DNA of 64,000 nucleotides from Pedobacter cryophilus. Its GTDB lineage: Bacteria; Bacteroidota; Bacteroidia; Sphingobacteriales; Sphingobacteriaceae. Under the pieces are notes generated by a model. That model was not told the DNA's origin. It did not search any database and was given only the letters and a program-made list of their open reading frames with translations. The DNA lies in the NCBI RefSeq assembly GCF_005116455.1, contig NZ_SWBP01000007.1, positions 62,001 through 126,000 of the forward strand. The letters run 5' to 3'. The position numbers and the translations under genes were made by a program. Below are positions 36,201-45,565 of this stretch, one piece after another (position 1 is the stretch's first letter; each line of letters begins with the position of its first letter).

Positions 36201-36351
36201 TGCGGGAAGACAAAATTGCAGAAAATAAAATGGAGGGCAAAGTATAATTTATTGCTAAAACAAAAAGCCTTTCTGCAAAGAAAAAATAAATAATTCTAGA
36301 AAAGGTACTGTTATGGTTGCTAAAAAAAGATAGTCTTGCTGTACACTATAG

Positions 36352-36372
36352 TCCCCAAATAAAAATTGGGGA
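36352..36372. repeat. Short hairpin upstream of dnaG
   Basis: TCCCCAA (36352-36358) pairs with TTGGGGA (36366-36372). No T-run follows. The rest of the 36201-36481 gap holds only the SusD terminator. Confidence 0.4.
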
Positions 36373-36425
36373 GCTGCCGCTGCCATCAAGTTTATTTTAC
36401 TCGGGCTGTTGCAATTAAAGCAAAA

Positions 36426-36460
36426 AATAAGGGCTACAAATTTACTTTGCAGCCCTTATT
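36426..36460 (-). terminator. Terminator of the SusCD operon
   Basis: AATAAGGGCT (36426-36435) and AGCCCTTATT (36451-36460) form the stem; on the minus strand TTATTTTTTG follows. Confidence 0.8.
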
Positions 36461-36481
36461 AAAAATTAAATTACTTAAATA

Positions 36482-37930
36482 TTACCAACCTGTTGATTGT
36501 TGAGTGCTAATTGCTGGATTAGCATCAATTTCTAATTGTGGTATTGGCCAAGTCCAGTATTTTGAGGTAGAAGCTAAATTTAAAGCTGTAGAAGTTAAAG
36601 CTCTTTCAGTTCTTGCAATGGTTTTAGATGTTCTCTTTAAATCAAACCATCTATGACCTTCACCTACTAACTCTTTTCTTCTTTCTAATTCAATAGCATC
36701 TAACAAGGCTGTTCCAACTAATAAAGCTGGGGTATAACCTGTAATTCTAGCATCTCTTAAAGCATTTAAATCAGCTAATCCTAAAACTTCTTTAGCGCCG
36801 CCTTGTCTTGCTCTGGCTTCTGCTCTAATTAAATAGAGTTCTCCTGTTCTTAAAGCTTTCCAATTTACAAGGTTATCATTAGCAGTAAGACGACCATAAA
36901 ATTTATTGATAATTCTTCTTGGAGTTCCTCCAGCAGAATTTCTAGTTGCAAAATAAGGAGCAAATCTTACATCATTAGTTTGATCATAAGTTGCCTCTAA
37001 TGCCGCTGCAGGACGAAATCTATTACGGTTTGAGGACGCTAAATGAACGCCTGCTGCTGGAGATCCTTCACCAGCGTTAAAAGAAACTGACCATAAAACT
37101 TCAGCTACAGAAGCATCTTTCCAAATACCAGGGAAATTAGCTTTAGACGCTAAAGGAACTGCAGTAATAACTGTAGTTGCATAACTTTCTGCGGTTGCAT
37201 ATTCTTTAGAATATAAATACATTCTTGCCAATAAACCTCTTATTGCATTCACGTCAAGGTTTGACTTGTTAGTTGCGGTATTAATTCCAGTAACTGCTGC
37301 AAGAGCTGTTTCTGCGGCAAGCATATCTGCAAATATTTTATCCCAACTTCCTTTAACAGTTAATCTGGCTGGTTTCAATTCTATATCTACAGTTTCAATA
37401 TAAGGAATACCTAATTTTGTAGAATTTCTATCGTATTCTTCAGCCCAAAAACGAAGTAAATCAAAATGAGCCATTGCTCTAATTGCTAATGCTTGTCCCC
37501 TAATTCTATTAGTTCTAGCAGCATCTTCAGAAGAAAAGGCATCTAAACCTCTTAAAGTTAGGTTAGCTTGGGCAATAACTGAATAGGCAGCGGTCCAAGC
37601 TATGATAACATCAGATTCAGCTGTACTAAAAACCCAATTAGTTTGTGGTTGCCAATTGGCTAAATCTTCACCTGTTTGTACTAAATTATCTCCCATCATA
37701 TCAGGAAGGTTAGCCCAAGTACTTGTTGTTTGGCCTCCACTACCAAAGTAACCAACTTGTCTAAACAATGCGTAGGCACCTGTTAAGGCAAAATCGTAAT
37801 CATTTAAATTTGTAAAAATTTGGGAGCCATCTTTCTGAAACTCTGGCTCAACGTCTATGACATCGCTACATGCCGCGAACATCATCGATAAGGTGAGTGC
37901 GCTAACTGTAATTATCTTATTAAATCTCAT
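36482..37930 (-). CDS. SusD/RagB family nutrient-binding lipoprotein
   Basis: 482 residues. The lipobox MFAAC gives C21. SusD features: DYDFALTGAYALFRQVGYFG, a TPR-rich helical part (IRGQALAIRAMAHFDLLRFW), RGLLARMYLYSKEYATAESY and a C-terminal YLIRAEARARQGG with LDAIELERRKELVGEGHRWF. It binds a ligand at the cell surface for the SusC transporter encoded 37 bases upstream. No glycoside hydrolase or regulator is adjacent, so the ligand cannot be assigned and may be a peptide or glycan. Confidence 0.97.
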   Translation of the reverse strand: MRFNKIITVSALTLSMMFAACSDVIDVEPEFQKDGSQIFTNLNDYDFALTGAYALFRQVGYFGSGGQTTSTWANLPDMMGDNLVQTGEDLANWQPQTNWVFSTAESDVIIAWTAAYSVIAQANLTLRGLDAFSSEDAARTNRIRGQALAIRAMAHFDLLRFWAEEYDRNSTKLGIPYIETVDIELKPARLTVKGSWDKIFADMLAAETALAAVTGINTATNKSNLDVNAIRGLLARMYLYSKEYATAESYATTVITAVPLASKANFPGIWKDASVAEVLWSVSFNAGEGSPAAGVHLASSNRNRFRPAAALEATYDQTNDVRFAPYFATRNSAGGTPRRIINKFYGRLTANDNLVNWKALRTGELYLIRAEARARQGGAKEVLGLADLNALRDARITGYTPALLVGTALLDAIELERRKELVGEGHRWFDLKRTSKTIARTERALTSTALNLASTSKYWTWPIPQLEIDANPAISTQQSTGW

Positions 37931-37967
37931 TTTGTTTATATTAATATTAATAATTCAATAATTTAAA

Positions 37968-40910
37968 TTATAGTCCAAAGTTTAAACCTAGGGTAAAGGT
38001 TCTCAATGCAGGATATTGAGCTCCGTTATTTATACCGGTAGATATTTCAGGATCATATCCTTGAAACTTATGCCATGTATAAATATTTTGTCCTTGAATA
38101 AATAATTTCACATTATCAATTTTAGCTTTTTGTAAAAATGATTTAGGAAGTGAATATGAAAGGGTTGCATTTCTTAATCTTAAGAAATTTCCAGATTCTA
38201 CAAAACGAGTTGTTCCATCTTCATAAACATCATCAAATGCGGGTACATCTGTAATATCTCCTGGGTTACGCCACTCTCTTAAATTTTCTACCGCTAAATT
38301 ATCATAATAGTATCCTGGATTAAGAACGTTACTTTTATCATTATTGAAGATTTTATTACCTCTTACAAAACTGAAAAATGTATTCAATGATAATCCTTTA
38401 TAGGATAAAGTTGTTCCAAAGCCACCAAAGTAAGGAACTTGAGTGCTTCCAACAATTACTCTGTCATCTGCATCATACTCTTCAGTAATACTTCCATCTA
38501 TCTTACGGTATTGTTGAGCTCCATTTGCGGGATTTACACCTGCTGTTGGCACAAGAAACAATGAATTGATAGATTCACCAATTCTATTAATAGTAACTCC
38601 CCCACCAATAATTTCAGTTTGATCACCAACTAATTTTTTAATCTTATTTTGGTTGTAAGTTAAACTAGCATTTACAGACCAGTTAAAATTTTGTGATCTA
38701 AGAACATCTACATTTAATGAAGCTTCAACTCCATTATTTTGTAACTCTCCAATATTTGAAGTTAAAGAAGGATAACCTGTTGTTCTAGATAATTGTCTAT
38801 CAAGAAATAAATCACTAGTTAATGAGCTGTAGTATTCTAAAGCTCCACTAAAACGACCTTTAAAGGTAGAAAACTCAAAGCCAGCATTGAAAGTTGCTTT
38901 TCTTTCCCATTGTAATTCTGGATTAGCTAATTGAGTTTGTAATAACCCGCTTATTCCGTTATAAACAGATCTGCCATATAATTCTCTTGATTGAAAGTTA
39001 AGTAATCCAGATTGATTACCTGCAGAACCATAACTTACTTTGAATTTTAATTCATCAAGGAAACTGTTTTTAAGAGATGACATAAAATCCTCGTCTGAAA
39101 CTATCCAACTTGCACCGATAGATCCAAAGTTTGCAAATTTCTTGTTGGCTCCAAATCTTGAAGAACCGTCTCTACGGAATGATCCTTGTAAAAAATATCT
39201 GTCTTTAAAAGAATATTTAGCATCTACAAAATAAGATAATAGGGCATTTATACTTCCATTTCCTGTAACTGCAGGAATAAATCCATTGGTTGCATTACCT
39301 GGGGTTATACCGGCTTCATTTTCAAATGCACCACCCAAACCATAACCAGTGAAGCCAAAATTGGCAATTTTATTTTTTACAATCTCATTAAAAAGTCCAA
39401 CAGAAAAAGTATGATCTTTTTTGAAGGTTGTACTGTAGTTTACTGAAGAAGTAGCAGTATATCTGAAGTAACGATCGCCACTTCTGCTGTAGCTTCCTTT
39501 GCCACCCGTTTGTGCTCTACCTGTAGCTGTTGTTGGATCTGTAAACTGAGAATTTTCGTTATTTCTAAAGTCACCTCCTAGGTTAGTTTTTAAAGTTAAT
39601 CCTTTTAAAAATGGTGCATTGTAAGATAAATAAACACTACCAATACCTTTAAATTGTTTTCTATTACGACTGTTTTCTAACAATTCTTGTAAGCCATTTG
39701 GTTGACCAGAATAAATTTCAGTATAGTTACCGTTAGCATCAAAAGGAGATTCGTAAGGATTAGCCCAACGAGCTGCATTTAATGGAGAGGCAATACCTGT
39801 GTTGTTCTCATCTGTATTTGTGAATAAAGAATAACCAAAAGAAGAGGTTAATCCGAAATTAAAATCACCAGATTTGCTATCAATATTTGCTCTTCCTGTA
39901 GTACGTTCTAAAGCTGTAGCTTCTAAAGTACCTGTTTGATCAAAGTAAGATCCTGACAGGAAAAAAGTAGTTTTTTCATTTCCACCTGACGCACTCACTG
40001 TATGATTAGCTGTTTTACCTGTTCTGTATAAAACATCTTCCCAATCAGTATCAATTAATCTTAGAGCAGCTAAATCTGCAGCTGACCATCCGTAAGGATT
40101 TCCATTTGCAATTTCGTAATCTAATTTTTGCTGAGTGTTCATTAAAATCAACTTACTAGCCGGAAGATTTGATTCTCCGTATTGAACGTCATATGTTAAT
40201 TTTGTAGCTCCTGATTTACCTTTTTTTGTTGTAATTACAATTACTCCATTAGAACCTCTAGAACCATACTGAGAAGTAGAAATTGCATCTTTTAAAACTG
40301 CAATACTTTCAAAATCACCTGAGTTTAATGTTGAAAAATCATTTGCAGTAATTTCAATACCATCTACAATATACAATGGAGTGTTGCCTCCTTGTATAGA
40401 ACCAGAACCTCTGATAAGAATAGAAGCTGCTGCACCTGGCTGACCTGAATTAGATTGAACTAAAATTCCAGGAGCTTTACCTTGCAAAGCTTGGTCAAAA
40501 GATGCAATTGGCACCTGAGCAAATTCCTCTGCTTTAATGGTTGAGACAGACCCTGCAATAGATCTTTTGTTTTGAGTACCGTAACCAGTTACGACTACCT
40601 CAGATAAAAGTTTTTGATCTTCTGATAATTGCATATTAACTGTTGTTCCAACAGAAGCTTCTTTAGGAAGAAACCCAATGTAACGGAAAACCAAAGTTTT
40701 AGCAGTAGCTGGTACTGATAATTTGTAATTTCCATTAGCATCTGTTTGTGTTCCAACTGAGGTGTTACCTTTTACAGAAACACTAACTCCTGGTAGCGGC
40801 AAACCGTCTGCCGCTGATGTAACTTTTCCTGTTACGTTAACGTTTTGTGCAAACGCCACCGAAACCATCAAAAAGCACATAATTACATAGCTTAGTAATA
40901 ATTTTTTCAT
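37968..40910 (-). CDS. SusC/RagA family TonB-linked outer-membrane transporter
   Basis: 980 residues. Signal peptide about 1-21 (FLMVSVAFAQ), a carboxypeptidase-D-like regulatory domain (about 23-95, GLPLPGVSVSVKGNTSVGTQ), then SEVVVTGYGTQNKRSIAGSV at the plug start, the SusC signature IRGSGSIQGGNTPLYIVDGI and VLKDAISTSQYGSRGSNGVI, and the large barrel ending in LGLNFGL. It forms the pore lidded by SusD and is energised by TonB. It heads a two-gene operon. Confidence 0.97.
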   Translation of the reverse strand: MKKLLLSYVIMCFLMVSVAFAQNVNVTGKVTSAADGLPLPGVSVSVKGNTSVGTQTDANGNYKLSVPATAKTLVFRYIGFLPKEASVGTTVNMQLSEDQKLLSEVVVTGYGTQNKRSIAGSVSTIKAEEFAQVPIASFDQALQGKAPGILVQSNSGQPGAAASILIRGSGSIQGGNTPLYIVDGIEITANDFSTLNSGDFESIAVLKDAISTSQYGSRGSNGVIVITTKKGKSGATKLTYDVQYGESNLPASKLILMNTQQKLDYEIANGNPYGWSAADLAALRLIDTDWEDVLYRTGKTANHTVSASGGNEKTTFFLSGSYFDQTGTLEATALERTTGRANIDSKSGDFNFGLTSSFGYSLFTNTDENNTGIASPLNAARWANPYESPFDANGNYTEIYSGQPNGLQELLENSRNRKQFKGIGSVYLSYNAPFLKGLTLKTNLGGDFRNNENSQFTDPTTATGRAQTGGKGSYSRSGDRYFRYTATSSVNYSTTFKKDHTFSVGLFNEIVKNKIANFGFTGYGLGGAFENEAGITPGNATNGFIPAVTGNGSINALLSYFVDAKYSFKDRYFLQGSFRRDGSSRFGANKKFANFGSIGASWIVSDEDFMSSLKNSFLDELKFKVSYGSAGNQSGLLNFQSRELYGRSVYNGISGLLQTQLANPELQWERKATFNAGFEFSTFKGRFSGALEYYSSLTSDLFLDRQLSRTTGYPSLTSNIGELQNNGVEASLNVDVLRSQNFNWSVNASLTYNQNKIKKLVGDQTEIIGGGVTINRIGESINSLFLVPTAGVNPANGAQQYRKIDGSITEEYDADDRVIVGSTQVPYFGGFGTTLSYKGLSLNTFFSFVRGNKIFNNDKSNVLNPGYYYDNLAVENLREWRNPGDITDVPAFDDVYEDGTTRFVESGNFLRLRNATLSYSLPKSFLQKAKIDNVKLFIQGQNIYTWHKFQGYDPEISTGINNGAQYPALRTFTLGLNFGL

Positions 40911-40933
40911 AAAAAATTGTTTTGTTTAAAAAA

Positions 40934-40964
40934 TGAAGGTAATAATAATTTATATAGATGCAAA
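40934..40964 (-). promoter_or_regulatory. Possible promoter of the SusCD operon
   Basis: Minus strand: TTTG at 40961-40964, 19 bases, TACCTTCA at 40934-40941 (two mismatches at the end of TAnnTTTG). Confidence 0.35.
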
Positions 40965-41020
40965 AAAACAACAATATTTTTGTCCTTTTTTCATAAAAAC
41001 AGACCAAATAGTGAAAATAT

Positions 41021-41521
41021 TTAACCTAGACCTATCATCACCTGATTTTTTTCTACTTTATCTCCAGGATTGATAAAAATCTTCTTAATAATTGCATCTG
41101 AAGGAGATTTTATCATGTTTTCCATCTTCATGGCCTCTAAAACAAAAAGATTGTCTCCTTTTTTTATATCATCTCCCTCCTTTACTAATAATTTAAGGAC
41201 CAAACCAGGCATTGGAGCTTTAATCTCTTTAATTTTAGTAGTATTTAAATTATCTAAGCCCAAATTCTTTAATAATTCATCATATTGATCTTTAATGGCT
41301 AACTCATATCTATTAGAATTCACCTTAATGGTCATTTTCTTTTGAGAAAAATCTACTTCTACTAATTCTGCCAAATAAGATTTTTGCTGATGTATAATAT
41401 GAAACCTACTTGGAGTTATACTTGCCATATCAATTTCTACAGCATCTCCATTTATTAAGACTAAGCCGTCTTTATATTCGGTTTCTAAATTTATAGAGTC
41501 ATTAATGTTTACTTTATACAT
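41021..41521 (-). CDS. Biotin carboxyl carrier protein of acyl-CoA carboxylase
   Basis: 166 residues. The C-terminal 70 form a biotinyl domain: KAPMPGLVLKLLVKEGDDIK and the biotinylation site EAMKMEN with K132. The first 95 residues are a linker/oligomerisation region as in the detached carriers of propionyl- or acetyl-CoA carboxylases of this phylum. The carboxylase and carboxyltransferase genes are not in the window. It follows the DUF4159 gene after 4 bases. Confidence 0.92.
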   Translation of the reverse strand: MYKVNINDSINLETEYKDGLVLINGDAVEIDMASITPSRFHIIHQQKSYLAELVEVDFSQKKMTIKVNSNRYELAIKDQYDELLKNLGLDNLNTTKIKEIKAPMPGLVLKLLVKEGDDIKKGDNLFVLEAMKMENMIKSPSDAIIKKIFINPGDKVEKNQVMIGLG

Positions 41522-41525
41522 CTTT

Positions 41526-42281
41526 TTATTGAGTTAATGCAAATTGCAATAAGTTGGCGCCCATTTTCAAAGCTTTCTCTCTTGATTGAGGCGTATCTTC
41601 TGGATAGGTCCCAAAATCTTCCCATCCGTTACCTAAATCACATTCGAAAGTATAAAAGCACACTACTTTACCTTTATAGGTTAACGCAAAAGCTTGTGGT
41701 CTTTTTCCGTCATGTTCATGAATTTTTGGTAAGCCCGCCGGGAATTTAAATTTCTGATTAAATATGGCATGCTGTGGGGATAATTCAATAAAATCTAACT
41801 CAGGAAAAACTTTTTTCATTTGCGGTCTGATAAATTTATCTAAACCATAATTATCATCTATATGCAAAAAACCTCCTCCTATTAAATATTGGCGCAAGTT
41901 TTTAGCTTCTTGATCTGAGAAAACCACATTTCCGTGGCCGGTTAAATAAACAAAGGGATAGTTGAACAAATCAGCACTTCCTACTTCAACTACAGTTTCT
42001 TCTTTAGCTATACGAGTCCCTAAATTTTGATTACAAAAATCGATGAGATTTGGCAAAGCTGTTCTGTTAGCGTACCAATCTCCACCTCCATTATATTTTA
42101 ATTTAGCAATTTTATAAGTCTCAACTGATTTGAAGGACAGAACAAAGAATAAGGAACAAAGACAAAAGAAGACAATTAAAAAGCTAGTCTCTTTAACTTT
42201 CCAATTTCTACTTTTAACTTTTAACTTAAAACGCTCACCTTTCAAATCTTCTATCGGTTTAAATAATTGATTTCGAAGCAT
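41526..42281 (-). CDS. DUF4159 domain protein
   Basis: 251 residues in the open frame. A membrane/signal segment (FLIVFFCLCSLFFVLSF, about 34-50) precedes a DUF4159 domain: LKYNGGGDWYANRT, NYPFVYLTGHGNVVFSDQEA, LRQYLIGGGFLHIDDNYGLD, and a GNGWEDFGTYPED end. It resembles a glutamine-amidotransferase-like fold; function unknown. The first 30 residues (KGERFKLKVKSRNWKVKE) look like translated intergenic repeat text and overlap rsmE by 31 bases, so the true start may be a non-ATG codon near the hydrophobic segment. Confidence 0.85.
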   Translation of the reverse strand: MLRNQLFKPIEDLKGERFKLKVKSRNWKVKETSFLIVFFCLCSLFFVLSFKSVETYKIAKLKYNGGGDWYANRTALPNLIDFCNQNLGTRIAKEETVVEVGSADLFNYPFVYLTGHGNVVFSDQEAKNLRQYLIGGGFLHIDDNYGLDKFIRPQMKKVFPELDFIELSPQHAIFNQKFKFPAGLPKIHEHDGKRPQAFALTYKGKVVCFYTFECDLGNGWEDFGTYPEDTPQSREKALKMGANLLQFALTQ

Positions 42282-42952
42282 GCTTGTAGTGCCGCAGTTT
42301 CTGTTCTTAATCTGCTGCTGCCTAAAGTTATGGGAACAAATCCATTTTGCAAAGCATATTCTATTTCTGATGGAGAAAAATCACCTTCGGGACCTATCAA
42401 AATTAAATAATTTTGATGTGGAATAAAGCCTGATGAAATGGATTGCTTATCCATTTCATCACAATGAGCGATATATTTTACATCGGCGAAAGCCTGTTTA
42501 ACAAACTCTTTAAACGTAATTTGATGATTTAATTTTGGATGATATGCTTTTAAAGATTGCTTAACTGCAGAGGTGATAATTTTATTAGATCGATCTGTCT
42601 TGATTTCTTTTCGCTCTGATCGTTCACAAATGATTGGGGTAATTTCATCAATCCCTATTTCTGTAGCTTTCTCTAAAAACCACTCAAACCTATCAATGTT
42701 TTTTGTTGGCGCTACCGCGATATGTAAATAATGGTTTCGCTTTGAATATTCTCTTTCTACAGAAATGACTCTAAGCGTGGTCTTTTTGGGGTGATCACTT
42801 ATGATCTCGGCTAAAAAAAAACCGCCTTTTCCATCAATTAAATGAACTTGATCTCCTATTTTTAGTCTTAAAACACGAGTGCAATGTTTGCTTTCTTCTT
42901 CATCAAGCTGATAAGCTTCTCCTATAATATGTGGAGTGTAGAATAAATGCAT
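42251..42952 (-). CDS. rsmE: 16S rRNA (uracil-1498-N3)-methyltransferase
   Basis: 233 residues. N-terminal PUA-like part (SKHCTRVLRLKIGDQVHLID) and a SPOUT methyltransferase domain with EKATEIGIDEITPIICERSE, the knot segment LILIGPEGDFSPSEIEYA (about 192-209) and LGSSRLRTETAALQA. It methylates U1498 of 16S rRNA using S-adenosylmethionine. It lies 8 bases after the CNNM gene in a leftward cluster. Confidence 0.97.
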   Translation of the reverse strand: MHLFYTPHIIGEAYQLDEEESKHCTRVLRLKIGDQVHLIDGKGGFFLAEIISDHPKKTTLRVISVEREYSKRNHYLHIAVAPTKNIDRFEWFLEKATEIGIDEITPIICERSERKEIKTDRSNKIITSAVKQSLKAYHPKLNHQITFKEFVKQAFADVKYIAHCDEMDKQSISSGFIPHQNYLILIGPEGDFSPSEIEYALQNGFVPITLGSSRLRTETAALQACFEINYLNR

Positions 42953-42960
42953 ATCAATTT

Positions 42961-44301
42961 TTAGTGGATATCTACCATATCTTCATCTGGTAATAGTAAC
43001 TGTAATTTAACAGATTCTATATTTTGATCAATCTTTTTAAGGATGGTAAAAGTATAGCCATTAAATTCTTTAGTTTCGCCAACTTCAGGAATTTTACCAA
43101 AAATTTCACTCAACAACCCTACAACGGTATCATAGTCTTCATCTTCGGGTAAATCATGTGGTAAAAATTCATTTACATCATAAACCGTTGCTGATGCGGT
43201 TACTATAAATTCGTTATCAGAAATTTTCTCTACAATGGCTTTTTCTTCATCGTACTCATCCTGAATTTCACCAACCAATTCTTCTACAATATCTTCTAAA
43301 GTAACCATACCGGCAGTTCCACCAAATTCATCTAAAACAATAGCAATTTGGATTCGCTTTAGCTTAAGTTCGGCCATTAAATCATTAATCTTTTTAGATT
43401 CGGGAACAAACATGGGTTTCCTAATGATGTCTTTAAGATTAAATTTCTCATGTCGTACAATAAGTGAAAGAATATCTTTTGCATGTACAATTCCAACTAT
43501 TCTATCAATAGTTTCATCATAAACCGGAACTCTTGAATAGCCTTCGGAAATTATGGTATCTAATAACTCTTCTTGTTTACAGCCCAGTTCTACGGCAGAA
43601 ATTTTAGTGCGGGGAACCATAATATTTTTAACCACTCGTTCATTAAAATCAAATACATTTTTAATGAGTTCATGTTCCGCTTTGTCTAAAGCACCTGATT
43701 CTTTTCCTTGATCTAATAGGTATTGCAGCTCTTCAGATGAGTGTATAGATTCGTGTGCGTTGGCGGCATTTACCCCTAATAACTTTAAAATCACATTTGC
43801 AAAACCATTTAACACATAAATAAACGGACGAAATACGATATAGAAAAACTGTAAGGGAAAAGCAATAGCCATGGTGGTAGCTACTGGCTTTTGAATAGCT
43901 AATGTTTTAGGAGCTAATTCACCAAAAACTATATGTAAAACAGTAATAATAGTGAAGGCTAAAATATGACCTAAGCTTACCGCTAAACTTGCTGAAATTG
44001 GCAGAGAAAGTAAACTAAATATATTTAAAACCAAATTAGACATTACCTCTTCACCAACCCAACCCAAACCAAGTGATGCTAAGGTAATCCCTAGCTGCGT
44101 GGCGGCTAAATATCCATCTAAATGGGCTATCATGTGCTTTGCAACACCAGCAACTTTACTCCCTGTTTTTGCTTTTATTTCTATTTGAGAGCCTCTAACT
44201 TTTACTATTGCAAACTCAGCTGCAACAAAAAATCCGTTTAGAAAAACAAGGAATATGGTTAAAAAAATATTAAAACTACTGACTGGGGGAAGGGGGTCCA
44301 T
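42961..44301 (-). CDS. CNNM/CorC-type membrane protein with CBS domains
   Basis: 446 residues. An N-terminal CNNM (DUF21) transmembrane domain (about 1-190: IFLTIFLVFLNGFFVAAEFA, ATQLGITLASLGLGWVGEEV, LHIVFGELAPKTLAIQKP), two CBS domains (IMVPRTKISAVE ... YSRVPVYDETIDRIVGIVHA, and a second ending IVLDEFGGTAGMVTLEDIVE) and a C-terminal CorC_HlyC domain. Family members transport or regulate Mg2+/Co2+ efflux; the older name is hemolysin-like. It follows ppa after 11 bases. Confidence 0.95.
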   Translation of the reverse strand: MDPLPPVSSFNIFLTIFLVFLNGFFVAAEFAIVKVRGSQIEIKAKTGSKVAGVAKHMIAHLDGYLAATQLGITLASLGLGWVGEEVMSNLVLNIFSLLSLPISASLAVSLGHILAFTIITVLHIVFGELAPKTLAIQKPVATTMAIAFPLQFFYIVFRPFIYVLNGFANVILKLLGVNAANAHESIHSSEELQYLLDQGKESGALDKAEHELIKNVFDFNERVVKNIMVPRTKISAVELGCKQEELLDTIISEGYSRVPVYDETIDRIVGIVHAKDILSLIVRHEKFNLKDIIRKPMFVPESKKINDLMAELKLKRIQIAIVLDEFGGTAGMVTLEDIVEELVGEIQDEYDEEKAIVEKISDNEFIVTASATVYDVNEFLPHDLPEDEDYDTVVGLLSEIFGKIPEVGETKEFNGYTFTILKKIDQNIESVKLQLLLPDEDMVDIH

Positions 44302-44312
44302 TTTTTATATTA

Positions 44313-44852
44313 TTACTTTGGAAAAGTAGAATTATACAATTCTATACTTTCTTCTATTACTTTGTATGCATATCGTTTACCTAAAAGATGCTCGATAGTC
44401 ACATTTTTTTCTTCTAAAGCTTTATAATCTTGAAAGAAACGTACAATTTCTTTCATGGTATGTGGTGGCAATTCGGCTAAATCTTCAATATAATTTACAG
44501 ACATATCGTTTTTTGCTACCGCTATAATCTTATCATCTTGCTCTCCATTATCAACCATGTGCATTACACCAATTACTTTAGCCTCTATCATAGACATTGG
44601 ATAAACATCTGCAGAACATAACACTAAAATATCTAAAGGATCATGATCATCACAATAAGTTTGCGGAATAAAACCGTAATTAGCTGGGTACATTACTGAG
44701 GAGAAAAGCATTCTATCTAGCCTTAATAAGCCAGTTTCTTTATCTATTTCATATTTAGCTTTGGATCCTTTTGGGATTTCAATAATTGCAGTAACGCTCT
44801 CTGGTGAGTTTTCTCCTGGTGAGATGGAGTGCCATGGGTGGAAGTTATTCAT
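44313..44852 (-). CDS. ppa: Inorganic pyrophosphatase (family I)
   Basis: 179 residues, the usual length. Active-site features: [40 protein letters not shown] and [10 protein letters not shown] (the D-x-D-P-x-D metal site, about 75-80). It hydrolyses pyrophosphate and drives biosynthetic reactions. Its start overlaps the dedA stop region by 8 bases, so it belongs to the same transcript. Confidence 0.97.
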   Translation of the reverse strand: MNNFHPWHSISPGENSPESVTAIIEIPKGSKAKYEIDKETGLLRLDRMLFSSVMYPANYGFIPQTYCDDHDPLDILVLCSADVYPMSMIEAKVIGVMHMVDNGEQDDKIIAVAKNDMSVNYIEDLAELPPHTMKEIVRFFQDYKALEEKNVTIEHLLGKRYAYKVIEESIELYNSTFPK

Positions 44853-45513
44853 TTTCTGTATCTTCTACTTTTTCTATATCAACTTTGTTATTCGAATTCC
44901 TTTTAAAAAATGCAGTAATTAATGGGATGGTAGTAATTAAAATGAAACCTAAAATAATGTATAAAAGGTATTCATTAATTTCTGTTTCAAATCTTTTACC
45001 TAAAAAATAACCCAGTAATGTGAGTGATGTTATCCATAAAATTGCTCCTACAAAGTTATAAAAAGCAAATCGTTTTATGTCTAATTTTACAACCCCAGCA
45101 AAAATAGGTGCAAATGTGCGTACAATTGGCACAAATCTGCCCATAATTAAAGCAAAAGCACCTTGTTTATTATAGTAATGTTCGGCTGCTTTTAAGTATT
45201 TTTTCTTAAAAAAGAAAGAATCCTTTCTGTTGTACAACATTGGTCCTGTTTTATAACCAAACCAATATCCAACAAAATTTCCCGCTACTGCGACCAGAAT
45301 CAAGCCAACAATCATGCCTAAGATGCCAACATCTAACTTTCCGGTTGCTACAAACATTCCGGCCAAAAACAGCAAATAATCTCCAGGTAAGAAAAACCCA
45401 AAAAACAATCCAGTCTCTGCAAATACAACAAAAAGAATGAGATAAAACCCACCTTTGTGAATAATTTGCTGCGCATCGGTCAGCTTGGTGATGTACTCCC
45501 AGAATTCATGCAT
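44845..45513 (-). CDS. DedA family membrane protein
   Basis: 222 residues, several membrane segments. DedA/SNARE-associated features: [20 protein letters not shown] (about 31-50), [40 protein letters not shown] with the conserved F-x-x-R-x(3)-P, and [18 protein letters not shown]. Members are lipid (undecaprenyl phosphate, phosphatidylserine) flippases or contribute to membrane energetics. It lies 52 bases downstream of nuoN. Confidence 0.95.
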   Translation of the reverse strand: MHEFWEYITKLTDAQQIIHKGGFYLILFVVFAETGLFFGFFLPGDYLLFLAGMFVATGKLDVGILGMIVGLILVAVAGNFVGYWFGYKTGPMLYNRKDSFFFKKKYLKAAEHYYNKQGAFALIMGRFVPIVRTFAPIFAGVVKLDIKRFAFYNFVGAILWITSLTLLGYFLGKRFETEINEYLLYIILGFILITTIPLITAFFKRNSNNKVDIEKVEDTENE

Positions 45514-45565
45514 AGTTTCATTATAAAACTACAAATATTATTGCAATTTCATAATCAGAGGGTTG

